NCBI GenBank assembly: GCA_024704175.1
Contig: CP085629.1
Span: forward strand, 1,550,001-1,614,000
Source: Paenibacillus sp. P25
GTDB taxonomy: Bacteria; Bacillota; Bacilli; Paenibacillales; NBRC-103111
Reading direction: 5' to 3'
Length of the DNA stretch: 64,000 nt
The position numbers were made by a program, and so were the translations under genes. The first letter of the stretch is position 1. Every line of letters begins with the position of its first letter. Below, in pieces: positions 9,210 through 19,348 of the stretch. A model generated the notes under the pieces. That model was not told where the DNA came from and did no database searches. It saw nothing but the letters and a program-made list of their open reading frames with translations.

Positions 9210-10073
9210 ATGTGGATCCTGTTGATTGTAGAAGCGGTTCTGTTCGGGGCGGCCGCCGGTTATACGCATCGTGAGTACGCCCCGTGGCTGCGCGGTTTGC
9301 CGGGCTGTCAAAATGAACTATGGCGTTACTGCGGACCGCCGGCACTCTGGATGATGGACAAAGCCGGCATCGCCGAACGGTTCCCTGAAGCCGTAGGGAA
9401 AGTGCATCATATCATGATCGGCTTGCACGGGGCGAAGGTAGCCTCGGCTTACACGAAAGCTTTTATCGCTAGCCTCATCCTTTGGATTTACGGGCTGTTC
9501 AGCCTCGTGACGCTTCTGGCCTGCGTTTCGGACGGAAACGCGGAAATGCTTGCCTACGGGGCTCTGCTGGCTGTCTTCGCCCCTTTTCTGCTGTACAAGC
9601 AAATCAGCGACCGGCTGAAACGAAAGAAACGGCTGATGCTTCTCGAGCTGCCCGAGCCGCTGAATGAACTGACCCTGCTTGTGAACGCCGGGGAAACTGT
9701 GCAGCAGGCGCTGACCCGTTCGGTGGAAGCGAAGGGTCCGGAATCCGGCCCGCTCCTGGCTGAATTGACAACCGCCGTGCAGGCCTTGAAAATGAATGCC
9801 TCCTTCTCGAAAGTCATGGAGGATTTCAGCAAACGATGCGCACTCCAAGAGGTCTCTTTGTTTACAACGACCCTGCTGCTCAACTACCGGAGGGGCGGAG
9901 AAGAGCTGGTGATGTCTCTGCGCGAGCTGTCGGTCACCTTATGGGACAAGCGCAAAGCGCTCGCCCGGACGCTCGGGGAAGAGGCTTCCTCGAAGCTCGT
10001 TTTCCCGATGGTGCTGATCTTTTTTGTCGTCATGGTCATGGTGGCGGCGCCGGCATTAATGATGATGTCTTAA
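9210..10073 (+). CDS. tadC: TadC-like inner-membrane platform protein
   Basis: The second F-domain platform protein of the Tad machinery, 287 residues, frame intact. An N-terminal helix (MWILLIVEAVLFGAAAG), two central helices around residues 85-130 and a C-terminal helix (LVFPMVLIFFVVMVMVA) flank a cytoplasmic domain. That domain has LLELPEPLNELTLLVNAGETVQQAL and the RRGGEELVMSLRELS block seen in TadC and GspF proteins. It starts 12 bases after tadB and is followed by the pilin gene, in the usual tadA-tadB-tadC-flp order. Confidence 0.87.
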   Translation: MWILLIVEAVLFGAAAGYTHREYAPWLRGLPGCQNELWRYCGPPALWMMDKAGIAERFPEAVGKVHHIMIGLHGAKVASAYTKAFIASLILWIYGLFSLVTLLACVSDGNAEMLAYGALLAVFAPFLLYKQISDRLKRKKRLMLLELPEPLNELTLLVNAGETVQQALTRSVEAKGPESGPLLAELTTAVQALKMNASFSKVMEDFSKRCALQEVSLFTTTLLLNYRRGGEELVMSLRELSVTLWDKRKALARTLGEEASSKLVFPMVLIFFVVMVMVAAPALMMMS

Positions 10074-10095
10074 GAAAAAACAAGGAGGAAGAAAG

Positions 10096-10326
10096 ATGAA
10101 ACAAGCGATTGCAAACGCCTGGAACCGATTTTGGAAGGAGGAGGACGGCCTTGGAACACTGGAGATTCTGCTTATTGTGGCGGTGCTGATCATTATCGCG
10201 ATTGCGTTCCGCAAATGGATTATGAAGTGGCTTAAGGCACTGTTCGAATCCGCAGATACGGAGATTACGGATCAATCGGGATCCATCAAGACCGACGCGG
10301 GAAGCTTAAGCCCTAAATCGCCGTAA
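10096..10326 (+). CDS. flp: Flp-type (type IVb) pilin
   Basis: A 76-residue prepilin. After a basic N-terminus with two Trp residues comes the processing region DGLGTLEILLIVAVL, in which Gly precedes the usual short hydrophilic stretch and the Glu five residues on. The single hydrophobic helix is followed by a short Ser/Gly/Lys-rich tail. This fits the Flp1 family of Gram-positive Tad loci. It has an excellent ribosome binding site (AAGGAGGAAG). It is probably the major fibre subunit, processed by the prepilin peptidase encoded at 14382. Confidence 0.87.
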   Translation: MKQAIANAWNRFWKEEDGLGTLEILLIVAVLIIIAIAFRKWIMKWLKALFESADTEITDQSGSIKTDAGSLSPKSP

Positions 10327-10330
10327 GCGC

Positions 10331-11381
10331 ATGAAAGAAAAATATAGGTTACGGAAGAGGGCTTATTATACTCGTATCCGCCGGGTACTGGCCCGGATCT
10401 GGCGGATGGAGTCCGGCCAGTTTACGCTCGAAGCGTCGCTGACGGCTCCCGCCATTTTACTTGCTACGGTGCTGCTGCTGTTTTTGGCCTTATTCGCGTA
10501 TTTTCACGCCAACGTTTATCAAACCTCCGCCCTGACGGCGGAGCGGGCGGCATTTGTTTGGGATAACTCGAATAAAGACCCGGTGACGGGAGCGGTGGCC
10601 TCCGGTCAGCACGACGGCTTGTACTGGCGGCTGACGAACGATCATGTGAGCGGTTTGTTCCGTTTTCTGCCTCAAGCGGATGTACGGGTCGCTCTTCCTG
10701 CGGCAGAAGCGCCTTCGTCCGGCAGCCGGTCCGGAGGAGAAGCTGGAGCGGGCGGTTCAAAGCTTAAGTCCCTCCATAGAGGGAGAAGCGTTGTTTTCCC
10801 ATTGGGGTGTCTTGCGAAAAGTAAGCTTACATATCAGCCGGTCGATCCGGATGCCCTTCAGCTCAGCGGACGGCGGCTGGGGACCGCGGCGTATGGAGGC
10901 GGATGCCTCGTCCTTCATTACCGATGCGGCGGAAACGATCCGGTTGACCGACTTTACCCGCACCTTTATCGGTGAGATAAAGGACCGGATCAAGCCCAAG
11001 GACGCCTTAGGCGTGATGAAGGAACCGGCCACTGTACCGAAAGAGCCTGTCCGCATCTCAAGCCATGCGCAAGCGGCCGCTTACCTGAGAACGCTGGTTG
11101 GGGGAGAAGCGACGGTGATGCAGGTGAATCCGGGGACGAAGAGAGAAGTCGACGCGCTCGATGCGAACGGGGTTGCCCATCAGGCTTACTATACGTTCAA
11201 CGAGAAAAACCTGCGCGAAGTGCAGATGCCGAAGGATGCCGAGTCGCTGAAGAGCGGCACGCAGGTGAAGGGCGTCGTATGGCATTTCTTCAAGCTGTCC
11301 AAAGAGGACCGGGTCAAGCTGACGCAGACGCTCAAGCGGGATTTGGAAAGCCGCGGCATCGTCGTTATTTTTCATGAATGA
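10331..11381 (+). CDS. TadE-like pseudopilin or membrane protein (one frameshift)
   Basis: A TadE/TadG-type component, ~350 residues. A basic leader is followed by SGQFTLEASLTAPAILL and a single membrane helix (residues 35-60), resembling a prepilin cleavage site with Glu at +5. A long extracytoplasmic part follows. The frame shifts near 10715-10735, and the second frame runs on through FITDAAETIRLTDF to VVIFHE and a stop at 11381. It starts five bases after the pilin stop and so belongs to the same transcript. Its exact role, minor pilin or envelope anchor, is inferred only from locus position. Confidence 0.72.
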
Positions 11382-11417
11382 GCCGGGCGGCCGCCGGCCA
11401 AACAAGGAGGTGACATT

Positions 11418-13700
11418 TTGTCCGGACGCAGCGGACTTAGGCAGAGCGAGCAGGGGGCGGTATCGATCTACTTGATGCTGATTCTGCTCCCGGTGTTTTT
11501 GTTCTGCGGCTTATTGATTGATGTGGTTCGCTGGAAGACCGCCGAGAAAGAAACGGAGAACGCGGTGAAGGCGGGGTTCGCTCGGCGCTGTCGGCTTTCT
11601 CTCCTTCACTCCAGGCGTACGGCTTGTTTGCGCGCCGCCTGACCTTGGGGAAGCCGAGCGGGCGTTTGCCCGAACCGTGGAGGGAAGCCTTTCCGGGGCG
11701 GTGGACGCGGCAGAGGGAGGGTTCCGCTTTATCGACAGCCGGACCGAGCCTGCGGAGGAGCGTCTGACGGCACTTTATCCGCTGGCGAACCATGAAGTGT
11801 TCAAGAGGCAAATTTTGGAGGAGATGAAGTATCGGGCTCCCATGATTTATTCGCTGGAGATCGCGGATAAATTCAAGAAGAACGGTTTGGCCGCGAGTCT
11901 CGGGCAGGCATCCCGGTTTACCGAGAATGCGGCCAGGATCGAGAAGCTGCTCGAGGAAAGAGATGATCGGCTGGACGAAGCATGGGAGGCCTTCCTCGTT
12001 ATCCGGCAAAAAGCGCTGGATCTGCATCCTTTTTACCAGACGCAGCTGCGCGATCTGAACGAGCTCAGCGGGCGGATCGGCATTCATACGGTGGAAGAAG
12101 TGCGCGGCACGCTTTCCAATGCGAAATCCCAGGTTCAGGCACTAAGCGACCAAATCCGGGGGTTGACGGCTCGATTGCATCTTTGGCCCGGGCCGGCCCG
12201 GCCGCTGCGGAATCGATCAGGCAGCTGATCCAGGCGAAGCAGGAGCTGATGAACCAGCTGCAGCAGGCTTCGGGCATCGTATCCCAGTACGAGCAGCTGC
12301 TTCAGGATCTGCTCCGGTATGCGGAGTCGCTGGGGATTCTCAAGCTGAAATCCGAAAGCGACTTTGCTGACCTGGCGCAGAAGAAGGACGTATTCCAGGA
12401 GGCGATGAAGGCCGGGAAGAAGGCGAATGACGAGCTGAATGCCGAAATAGGCCGCGTAAAGAGCGATTCCGGCTCCCTTGCAGCGGACCAGGTATTCGGG
12501 CAGATCAAGCTGTTCAGCCGCGAGGATCTCGACCGCTATGAAGCCGATGTGGGAACGGCGGTGTCGCTTTATTCCAGCGTTCACGCGCAGATCGGGGACG
12601 GGGTGCTGTTTACCCAGCAGAAATATAACAATACGCAGACCGCGCTGGATTCCTTCCTGCAGAAGGTTCAGGAGATTTATTCCCGGGAAAATGCGGCCCA
12701 GACCGAGAGAAGCAATCGGACCAGCGCCAATAAAACAGCCAAGAAAGAGCAGAGGGCCAAAGCCCAGACTTACTTGGATCAGATCAAAAGAGGGCTCGGC
12801 GACTGCAGTATTATCGACTCCGTCGATCCTTACCGGGAGCAGTACGCAGCGCTGCAGGGGGACCCGGCCCAGCCGGGAAGCAAAGGTTACTTCCAGGCAT
12901 ATCTGGAGCTGAATCAGGCGCTGGCGGACAGTGCGCCGCCCGTCCCTCAGGTGGATCTGAAGGATGCGGATAAAGCGGGCTTAAGCGCAATGAAACTGGT
13001 AGCTTCGCTAGGCGATTTGTTGACCGATGTAAGGGACGAGTTTTACGTCGACGAATTCGCCGTCAGCAAATTCAATTACCGTACGTTAGGTCTCGAAAAA
13101 GACGCCAGCGGGGCGGTCAAGGTATCGAAGGAGCTTTCCCGTCCGGAGCAGCATCCGCTGTCGGGCCAGGAGGTCGAATACCTCCTCTACGGCTCTTCCA
13201 CCTGCGCGGGGAATCAATCGTTCGCCTACGCCGAGATGTTCGCTTTCCGTCTGGCCGTGGGTATGACCGAAGCGATGCTGAAGCCGCGAAATGAAATGCT
13301 GGCCGCCGGATCGCCGCCGCTGGTGGTGCTGGTCGCTGTGGCGGAAGGCGCCGTTCAAGCACAGAAGGATATGTCCAAGCTGATTCAGGGTGAGACCGTT
13401 CCGTTATCCAAGGAGCTCGGCTCGGCGCTCATGCTCGGCTATAAGGATTATTTGCGTCTCTTTCTTCTGCTGCACAGCCGGGAAGCGACCTTGCTTTCCC
13501 GCATGCAGGCGCCGCTGCAGCTCAATACCGGCATGGATTTGAACCGGACGACGACCTATGTGTCGGGGTCCGCGTCCACTTCTTTTCGCTTGTGGTTTAT
13601 GCCGCGGGTCATGCATTGGATTGGAAAAAGCGGGTTCTCCGGCTGCGAGACGGAAGGAAGCCGCCGCCGCATGACGAGGACGGCGGATTTCACTTACTAG
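11418..13700 (+). CDS. Large TadG-like coiled-coil surface protein (DUF5702-like, two frameshifts)
   Basis: A protein of ~760 residues once the frames are joined. The start has EQGAVSIYLMLILLPVFLF, a membrane helix with the Tad-like pseudopilin look. It is followed by a long Gln/Glu/Lys-rich helical region (roughly residues 120-470) that should form coiled coils. The C-terminal third is more globular and includes EVEYLLYGSSTCAGNQ. Shifts near 11570 and 12165 link the three frames. Large helical proteins like this accompany Firmicute Tad loci and resemble the DUF5702 family, though I cannot confirm the match. It probably projects from the membrane as an assembly or anchoring factor. Confidence 0.65.
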
Positions 13701-13718
13701 TTACTGGAGGTACGTGCC

Positions 13719-14385
13719 ATGCATCGCTTGTGGAAGCAGCAGAAGGGCAGTGTCGTGCTTGAAGCGGCGCTGGTGCTGCCTTTCTTTTGGCCTTTATATT
13801 ACTGCTCGTCGTGTTTATCCGGGTTTCCATCGCCGAAATGGCTTTGCAGTCCGCCGTATCCGAGTCGACCAAGGTGCTCGCCGCCAATATGTACCCGGTG
13901 GAGCCGCTGGTGGAGGAAGCCAAACGGAAGTGGGACGGAACGCGTGTCAGCGGCTGGTTGAGCCAGGCTGTGTCCCAAGCGGAGTCGGTTAGGCAGAAGG
14001 CGGTGGACGCCGAATCGTTCGCCGAGGAGTATGAAAGATGGATCCCGGATCCATTGATTGAGCTGATGGCTTGGGAAAAAACAAAGCGCGAGCAGCTCGA
14101 GGCATGGGGAGGCGATATGGCGGACGAAGGGAAGAAGCAGGCGATGGACAAGCTGGCGGAAGCCGCAACGCCGATTGTGGCCGGCTTTGCCGATCAGCGG
14201 AGACTGAACCCTTCCCGGTTAAAAGTAACGAAATTGACTTTTCCGGATTTTGAGAACAAGGAGGACGCGTTTGTGGGCATCGAGGCGCAGTATGAATTTA
14301 CCTTTGCCGTCCCGTTTTACCGGAAGACGGTTACGCTCCGAAAGCATGCATTGGAACGCGCCTGGGTAGGGGCGCAGGATCATGA
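13719..14385 (+). CDS. TadE-like pseudopilin (two frameshifts)
   Basis: A second TadE-type protein of ~220 residues. The N-terminus reads KGSVVLEAALVLPFFW, with the hydrophobic helix continuing as FILLLVVFIRV after a shift near 13785. The rest is a soluble domain with WIPDPLIELM and a C-terminal Arg/Thr-rich strand that mentions VPFYRKTVTL. A second shift near 14372 lets the protein end AGS at a TGA (14383-14385) that overlaps the ATG of the prepilin peptidase gene. A strong ribosome binding site (TACTGGAGG) precedes the ATG at 13719. Confidence 0.72.
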
Positions 14386-14902
14386 CGGCGGTCATACTCG
14401 GGATTGTTCTGGCCATCGCTTTTATAACGGATATTACGAAGCAGCGGATACCGAACGCACTGAACATCGCCGGCATGGTCGCGGGTATCGTATATCACGG
14501 CTGGCAGGGGGCTGGAGCGGGTTAGCCTTCGCGTTGACGGGGCTCGTCTGCGGCTTTCTCCCGATGCTGATCCTCTATCTGCTGAGGGCTGTCGGTGCAG
14601 GGGACGTGAAGCTGTTCGGCGCGCTGGGAGCGGTGGCGGGAGCCGTTTTCACCTTGTATGCGATGTTTTTGTCGCTGCTGTTTGCGGGCATTCTCGCTCT
14701 GTTCGTGCTGCTGTGGCGAAGCGACAGGCGGAACCGGCTGCAGCAGCTGGGCTGGAGCCTGGTCCGGTCGCTTATGTTTAAGGAGCTTGCGGCATGGCGT
14801 ACGATGACGGCCCGTGAAGGGGCTCTGCGCATTCCGTTTATGTGGGCGGTCCTGCCCGCATTCGTCTATGCCTATGCCGCTCCTCCCTTACTCGGGATAT
14901 GA
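14382..14902 (+). CDS. tadV: Prepilin peptidase (TadV/CpaA type, one frameshift)
   Basis: An A24-family aspartic prepilin peptidase that processes Flp-type pilins. The two catalytic Asp residues are visible, one in ITDITKQRIPN and the other in the GxGD motif of VGAGDVKLFGALGA. The protein is almost all membrane helix and is ~173 residues long, the usual size for TadV without an N-methylation domain. The ATG at 14382 overlaps the preceding stop. A one-base shift near 14515 (in GGGGGCTGGAGCGGG) joins the first helix region to the second, where the original frame would stop at TAG. The stop is at 14900-14902. Confidence 0.83.
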
Positions 14903-14927
14903 ATTGAAAGAAAGGAGGTCGCTAATA

Positions 14928-16520
14928 ATGCAGCGTTTGTACGGGCTCCAGGTGGATTTTCTCAATCAGCATGGACATTTTATGGTTTTAAGCGCGCCGG
15001 AAGGGCTGAAGCGGGAGGGGCTGTCTAGCTTCCAAATCCAGATGCTATCGGCGAACAAAATTCCGAAGCTGCTGGAGCCGCAGGTCGAGGAAAAGGATGG
15101 GGAGACCCTTCTATTTTACAATATTACCGGAAAAAGGATGCTGACGCACCGGTCGCGCGTACCGAGAAGCTGACGCTGCAGCGTTTTTATTCCTTGCTGC
15201 TCGAGATTGCCGACGTGCTGGACGACAGCAAAATTTATATGCTTCAAGCAGGACGGTATATTCTGAAGGAGGACTTCATTTTTTGCGGGAACGGGCTGGA
15301 GGACCTCCATTTTACATATGTGCCCAAAGAGCAATTAGACAGCAAGGCCTCAGTCGCCGCGGATTTGCAGCGACTTGCTTCCGCATGGATTCACCGGGTC
15401 GAAGAGCTGCAGGGAAAAGGATTCCAGGAACTGATGAGCTACCTGCAGGAGGAAAATTTCAATCTTCCGGAGCTGAAGCAGCTGCTCCTGAAGCATCTTC
15501 GCCTCCTGGTCGACGAGAATCCGCCGGCGGCGGGGAAACGGCCTGGTCCGGCGGCTCCGGCGTTCTCCAAGCCGGCCGTACCGGCAGCAAACCAGGCAGC
15601 TGCTTCGGCAGAGCTCCGGGCATCGGAGGTGCCCGGCAAGAAGCCTGAGTCCATGTGGACGCCGGAACCGCCGCCTTCATTTCCGCAGACCGCCGCATCC
15701 TTATCGGAGGGGATCTCCAATTCGTAGATGTCGAACCGGAGCGGGACAAGCCCAAGAGGAACAAGCTGGTCATCGGGCTGACCGTTCTTGTCGGTCGCGG
15801 CTTCTTGTGGAAGTGGTACCTGGACGAACCGGGTCCGGTGACGCTTGCCCTGTGCGCCGGCCTGACTGCCGTACTGGCCGCGGCGGCCGTTCTGTTATTG
15901 CGCAAACCGGGGAAGCTTAAGGACAGGCACGATCCGGCCGACAAGGAGACGGACGACTGGCTGGCGGGATTCGCGAATCCGGGAAAGGATGCTTTCCGCA
16001 CATCGGCTGAGCCTGCGGTCGCCGCTTCCGGAGCGGACTTTTTATCCGGGCTCGGGTTGGAAGCGGGTCAGCAACGAGCGCAGCCGGAACCCTATGAGCC
16101 GGCGCCTATACAAGTCCAAAGGAAACGCGTCCTCCCAACGCGGAAATGAAAACAACGCTGTTAAGACCTGCGGATGCGACGGTTTTCCTGGGAAGCGCCG
16201 GAAAGCATGTCCAGTCCGCTGTGCCCGCTTTAGAATACGCGAAGGACGGCGACCGGGAGCGGGTGCCGATCACAAAAAGCCGGTTTATTATCGGGCGCTC
16301 GGAGAGCGAAGCCGATCTGGTGCGGGAGGAGACGGGCATCTCGCGGATTCACGCCGAAATCGTCAAAGAGGCGGAGGGTTACTCGGTCCGCGACCTCGGT
16401 TCGCGGAACGGGACTTATGTGAATGGCGTGTTACTGGCACCTTACCGGATGCAACTCCTGCAGGAAGGTGATATAGTTAAGATCATTACGACGGAGTATA
16501 CGTTCAAAATGGGGTCTTAA
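14928..16520 (+). CDS. DUF6382-FHA phosphothreonine-reader protein (several frameshifts)
   Basis: Probably one ~530-residue protein. The N-terminal ~170 residues resemble DUF6382 (start MQRLYGLQVDFLNQHG). A Pro/Ala-rich linker follows, then two membrane helices around 15760-15905 and a C-terminal FHA domain. The FHA core has FIIGRSES, SRIHAEI and DLGSRNGTYVNG, giving the Gly-Arg, Ser-x-x-His and Asn-Gly residues that bind phosphothreonine. The ATG at 14928 follows AAAGGAGGT. Shifts occur near 15160, near 15700 and around 16146. At 16146 an ATGA overlap could instead make the FHA part a separate, coupled gene. It is placed directly before a PP2C phosphatase, so a phospho-switch on the pilus is likely. 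Confidence 0.72.
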
Positions 16521-16523
16521 CGA

Positions 16524-17393
16524 GTGAAAAACAGGATTGCCGTGTACTGGCAGTACGGAGCGACCACCCATACGGGGTGGTTTCGTACGTTGAACGAAGA
16601 CCGCTCCCTGCTGCGAATGGGAACCTCGGGCGGCGGGACTCCTTATGCGGCCGCGGTTCTGGCGGACGGAATGGGCGGAACGGAAGACGGAGGCCTCGCC
16701 AGCGAAACAGCGGTGCAGATGGTAAAGGAGTGGCTCGATGCGAGGTCGCCGGGCCTGTGGGATGCCCCGAACCTTTGGAACGCGATGGAACGGGAGCTGC
16801 GCGGACTTTTTCTAGCGATTCACATAAAGCTGAAAGCAAACGGCGACCGGCTTGGGACCACGCTTACGATCCTTCTGTTGTCGGGAGGCTCGTATTTCGT
16901 TGCGCATATCGGGGATTGCCGGGTGATGCACGTTCGGGACGACGGCCGCTATCGGCTTCTAAGCCGCGACCATACGTGGGTACGGACAAGGCGAATTCCC
17001 TCTTCGAAGGCTGTGCGCCATCCCAAACGGCATGTGCTTACGCAGTCGCTGGGGATGCAGGGCATGCCTTCCGTTTATTTCCGCTCGGGGGTTTATATGC
17101 CCGGATCCTTGTTCCTGCTTAGCAGCGACGGTTTTCACGGTCGCTTCACCACCCGGGCTATTGCCGCTATGCTCCAAAAAGAGCTGCAGCAGGAAGGCGA
17201 TCTTCAGCAAGCCTGTGACCGCCTTATGGCCAGGGCCCTATGGAGACAAGCCGGCGATAATATAAGCCTGTTGTCGATACGGCCCATGGGCGAAATCCCG
17301 CCGAGAAAGGAGCTTGTACGGCTCTATCTGCAGCACGGCCTCCGGCGGCTGAAAAAAATACATACACTTATTCCTGTCTTCGGCCGAAAATGA
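16524..17393 (+). CDS. PP2C-family serine/threonine phosphatase
   Basis: A metal-dependent protein phosphatase of 289 residues, frame intact. Its metal-binding motifs are in order: RTLNEDRSL, LADGMGG, HIGDCRVM, LSSDGFHG and GDNISLLS. It has no membrane segment. The GTG at 16524 lies three bases after the FHA stop, so the pair is co-transcribed. No Ser/Thr kinase is encoded in the locus, so the opposing kinase must be elsewhere. The substrate is probably a Tad component or the FHA protein itself, which is inference from position only. Confidence 0.85.
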   Translation: MKNRIAVYWQYGATTHTGWFRTLNEDRSLLRMGTSGGGTPYAAAVLADGMGGTEDGGLASETAVQMVKEWLDARSPGLWDAPNLWNAMERELRGLFLAIHIKLKANGDRLGTTLTILLLSGGSYFVAHIGDCRVMHVRDDGRYRLLSRDHTWVRTRRIPSSKAVRHPKRHVLTQSLGMQGMPSVYFRSGVYMPGSLFLLSSDGFHGRFTTRAIAAMLQKELQQEGDLQQACDRLMARALWRQAGDNISLLSIRPMGEIPPRKELVRLYLQHGLRRLKKIHTLIPVFGRK

Positions 17394-17399
17394 TATAAT
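17371..17399 (+). promoter_or_regulatory. Promoter upstream of yfmM
   Basis: TATAAT lies at 17394-17399 with a weak -35 match, TTCCTG, at 17371-17376 and a 17-base spacer. It falls within the last codons of the PP2C gene, 52 bases before the yfmM ATG. Confidence 0.45.
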
Positions 17400-17450
17400 G
17401 AAGTGTCTATGTGTCATTTTATAATAAAAGACAGGAGCTATTGACATTTC

Positions 17451-19010
17451 ATGAGTTTGCTCACGGTTGAAGATTTAAGCCATAGCTTTGGCGGCCGCGT
17501 ATTGTTTAAGAATGTATCCTTCCGCCTGCTTCCCGGCGAACATGTCGGGCTGGTGGGAGCGAACGGAGTCGGCAAATCGACTCTGATGAATATATTGACC
17601 GGGCAGCTGCTCAAGGACCAGGGGAAAGTCGAGTGGACGCCCAAGGTGCATTACGGTTATTTGGACCAGCACACGAAGCTGACGCCGGGCAAATCGGTGC
17701 GCGAGGTGCTGCGGGACGCGTTCCTGCCTTTATTTGAGCTCGAGAAAGAAATGATGACGATCACGGAGCAAATGGGCGAAGCGGATCCGGAACAGCTGGA
17801 GCTCTTGCTGGAACAAATGGGTGAGATTCAGGACCGGCTGGAGAACAGCGGGTTTTACCTCTTGGACGTAAAGGTTGAAGAGATGGCCAACGGTCTCGGA
17901 CTCGACGCCATCGGACTGGACCGCGACGTAGCACAGCTCAGCGGCGGACAGCGGACCAAGGTGCTCCTAGCCAAGCTGCTGCTGGAGCAGCCGACGGTGC
18001 TGCTGCTGGACGAGCCTACGAACTATTTGGACGTCGAGCATATCGAGTGGCTTACGGAATATTTGCAAAATTATCCGTACGCGTTCATCTTGATCTCCCA
18101 CGATACGGAATTTATGAATAAAGTCGTGGGCGTGATCTACCACCTGGAGTTCGCCAAGCTGACGCGCTACTCCGCTAACTACGAAAAATTTCTGCAAATG
18201 GCGGATATCAATAAACAGCAGCACATCGACGCATACGAGAAGCAGCAGGAATATATCAAGAAGCAGGAAGATTTTATCCAGCGCAACAAAGCGCGTTACT
18301 CCACGTCCGGCCGGGCCAAAAGCCGCCAGAAGCAGCTTGAACGCATTGAGCGGATCGACCGCCCGGAAGAGGCGCCGAAGCCGACCTTTGTGTTTAAAGA
18401 ATCCCGCGCCAGCGGGCGAATTGTCTTCGAAGGCGAGAATCTCGAGATCGGCTACAGCCATGCGCTGCTGCCGCGGATGAACGTGACGATCGAGCGCGGG
18501 GACAAAATTGCGATTGTCGGCTGCAACGGGGTCGGCAAATCGACATTGCTCAAGACGATTCTCGGGAAAATTCCGCCGTTCAGTGGGAAAACCTATTTGG
18601 GCGATTTTCTGTTTCCCGCTTACTTCGAGCAGGAGGTTAAAGCGCCCAACCTTACGCCGATTGACGACGTATGGAATGAGTTTTCGCATATGAATCAGCA
18701 CGAGGTTCGGGCCGCTCTGGCGCGTCGCGGGCTGACCAACGAGCACATCACCCGTCCGATCAGCATGCTGAGCGGGGGCGAGCAGGCAAAAGTCAGACTG
18801 TGCAAGTCGCTGATGCGCGAGAGCAATTGGATTCTGTTCGACGAACCGACGAACCACCTAGACGTGGCGGCGAAGGAAGAACTGAAGCGCGCGCTGAAAG
18901 AGTTTAAAGGAACCATTCTGCTGGTATGCCACGAGCCTGACTTTTACGAGGACTGGGTGACGAAGGTTTGGGATGTCGAGGAGTGGTCGACGGCCCAAGC
19001 CGCGCGGTAA
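17451..19010 (+). CDS. yfmM: ABC-F ATPase, YfmM-like
   Basis: A 519-residue soluble ABC-F protein with two nucleotide-binding domains and no membrane part. ABC-F proteins act on the ribosome as translation or antibiotic-protection factors. Domain 1 has Walker A GANGVGKST, signature LSGGQRTKV and Walker B LLLLDEPTNYLD. Domain 2 has GCNGVGKST, LSGGEQAKV and LFDEPTNHLD. The charged linker between them (around residues 240-310, QEYIKKQEDFIQRNKARYS) contains the P-site-tRNA interaction motif. Length and start match YfmM of Bacillus subtilis. It is the first of three ABC-F genes in 8 kb. The frame is intact. Confidence 0.85.
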   Translation: MSLLTVEDLSHSFGGRVLFKNVSFRLLPGEHVGLVGANGVGKSTLMNILTGQLLKDQGKVEWTPKVHYGYLDQHTKLTPGKSVREVLRDAFLPLFELEKEMMTITEQMGEADPEQLELLLEQMGEIQDRLENSGFYLLDVKVEEMANGLGLDAIGLDRDVAQLSGGQRTKVLLAKLLLEQPTVLLLDEPTNYLDVEHIEWLTEYLQNYPYAFILISHDTEFMNKVVGVIYHLEFAKLTRYSANYEKFLQMADINKQQHIDAYEKQQEYIKKQEDFIQRNKARYSTSGRAKSRQKQLERIERIDRPEEAPKPTFVFKESRASGRIVFEGENLEIGYSHALLPRMNVTIERGDKIAIVGCNGVGKSTLLKTILGKIPPFSGKTYLGDFLFPAYFEQEVKAPNLTPIDDVWNEFSHMNQHEVRAALARRGLTNEHITRPISMLSGGEQAKVRLCKSLMRESNWILFDEPTNHLDVAAKEELKRALKEFKGTILLVCHEPDFYEDWVTKVWDVEEWSTAQAAR

Positions 19011-19057
19011 CAAGCTGCGGCGAACCTAAGGATCCTGGTATAAGGGAGAGATGAGAA

Positions 19058-19348
19058 ATGTTGACTCACGTTGTGTTTTTTAAACTGAAGGACCGCAGTC
19101 CGGAATCCGTGCAGGTCACCTATGACGTGCTGAAAAATATGGAGGGCAAAATTCCGGTACTGCGCCACATTGAGGTAGGGAAAGACGTGCTTCATTTAGA
19201 GCGCTCCTACGATATTGCGCTGATTACGAAATTCGATTCGGTAGAGGATCTTAAGGTGTACGACAACCATCCGGTGCACGTCGAAGTGAAAGAGCATATG
19301 AAGAAAGTGCTTGACGGCACCAGCATTTGCGTCGATTTCGAATCCTGA
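19058..19348 (+). CDS. Dabb (stress-responsive alpha-beta barrel) protein
   Basis: A 96-residue dimeric alpha-beta barrel (Dabb) protein. It opens with MLTHVVFFKLKD and has the conserved IEVGKDVLH and SYDIALITKFDSVEDLKVYDNHPVH segments, with the His positions usual for the fold. A ribosome binding site (AAGGGAGAG) lies upstream. Members bind small hydrophobic ligands or act in stress responses, but the role of this one is unknown. It is convergent with the next gene, with its stop directly abutting it. Confidence 0.85.
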   Translation: MLTHVVFFKLKDRSPESVQVTYDVLKNMEGKIPVLRHIEVGKDVLHLERSYDIALITKFDSVEDLKVYDNHPVHVEVKEHMKKVLDGTSICVDFES

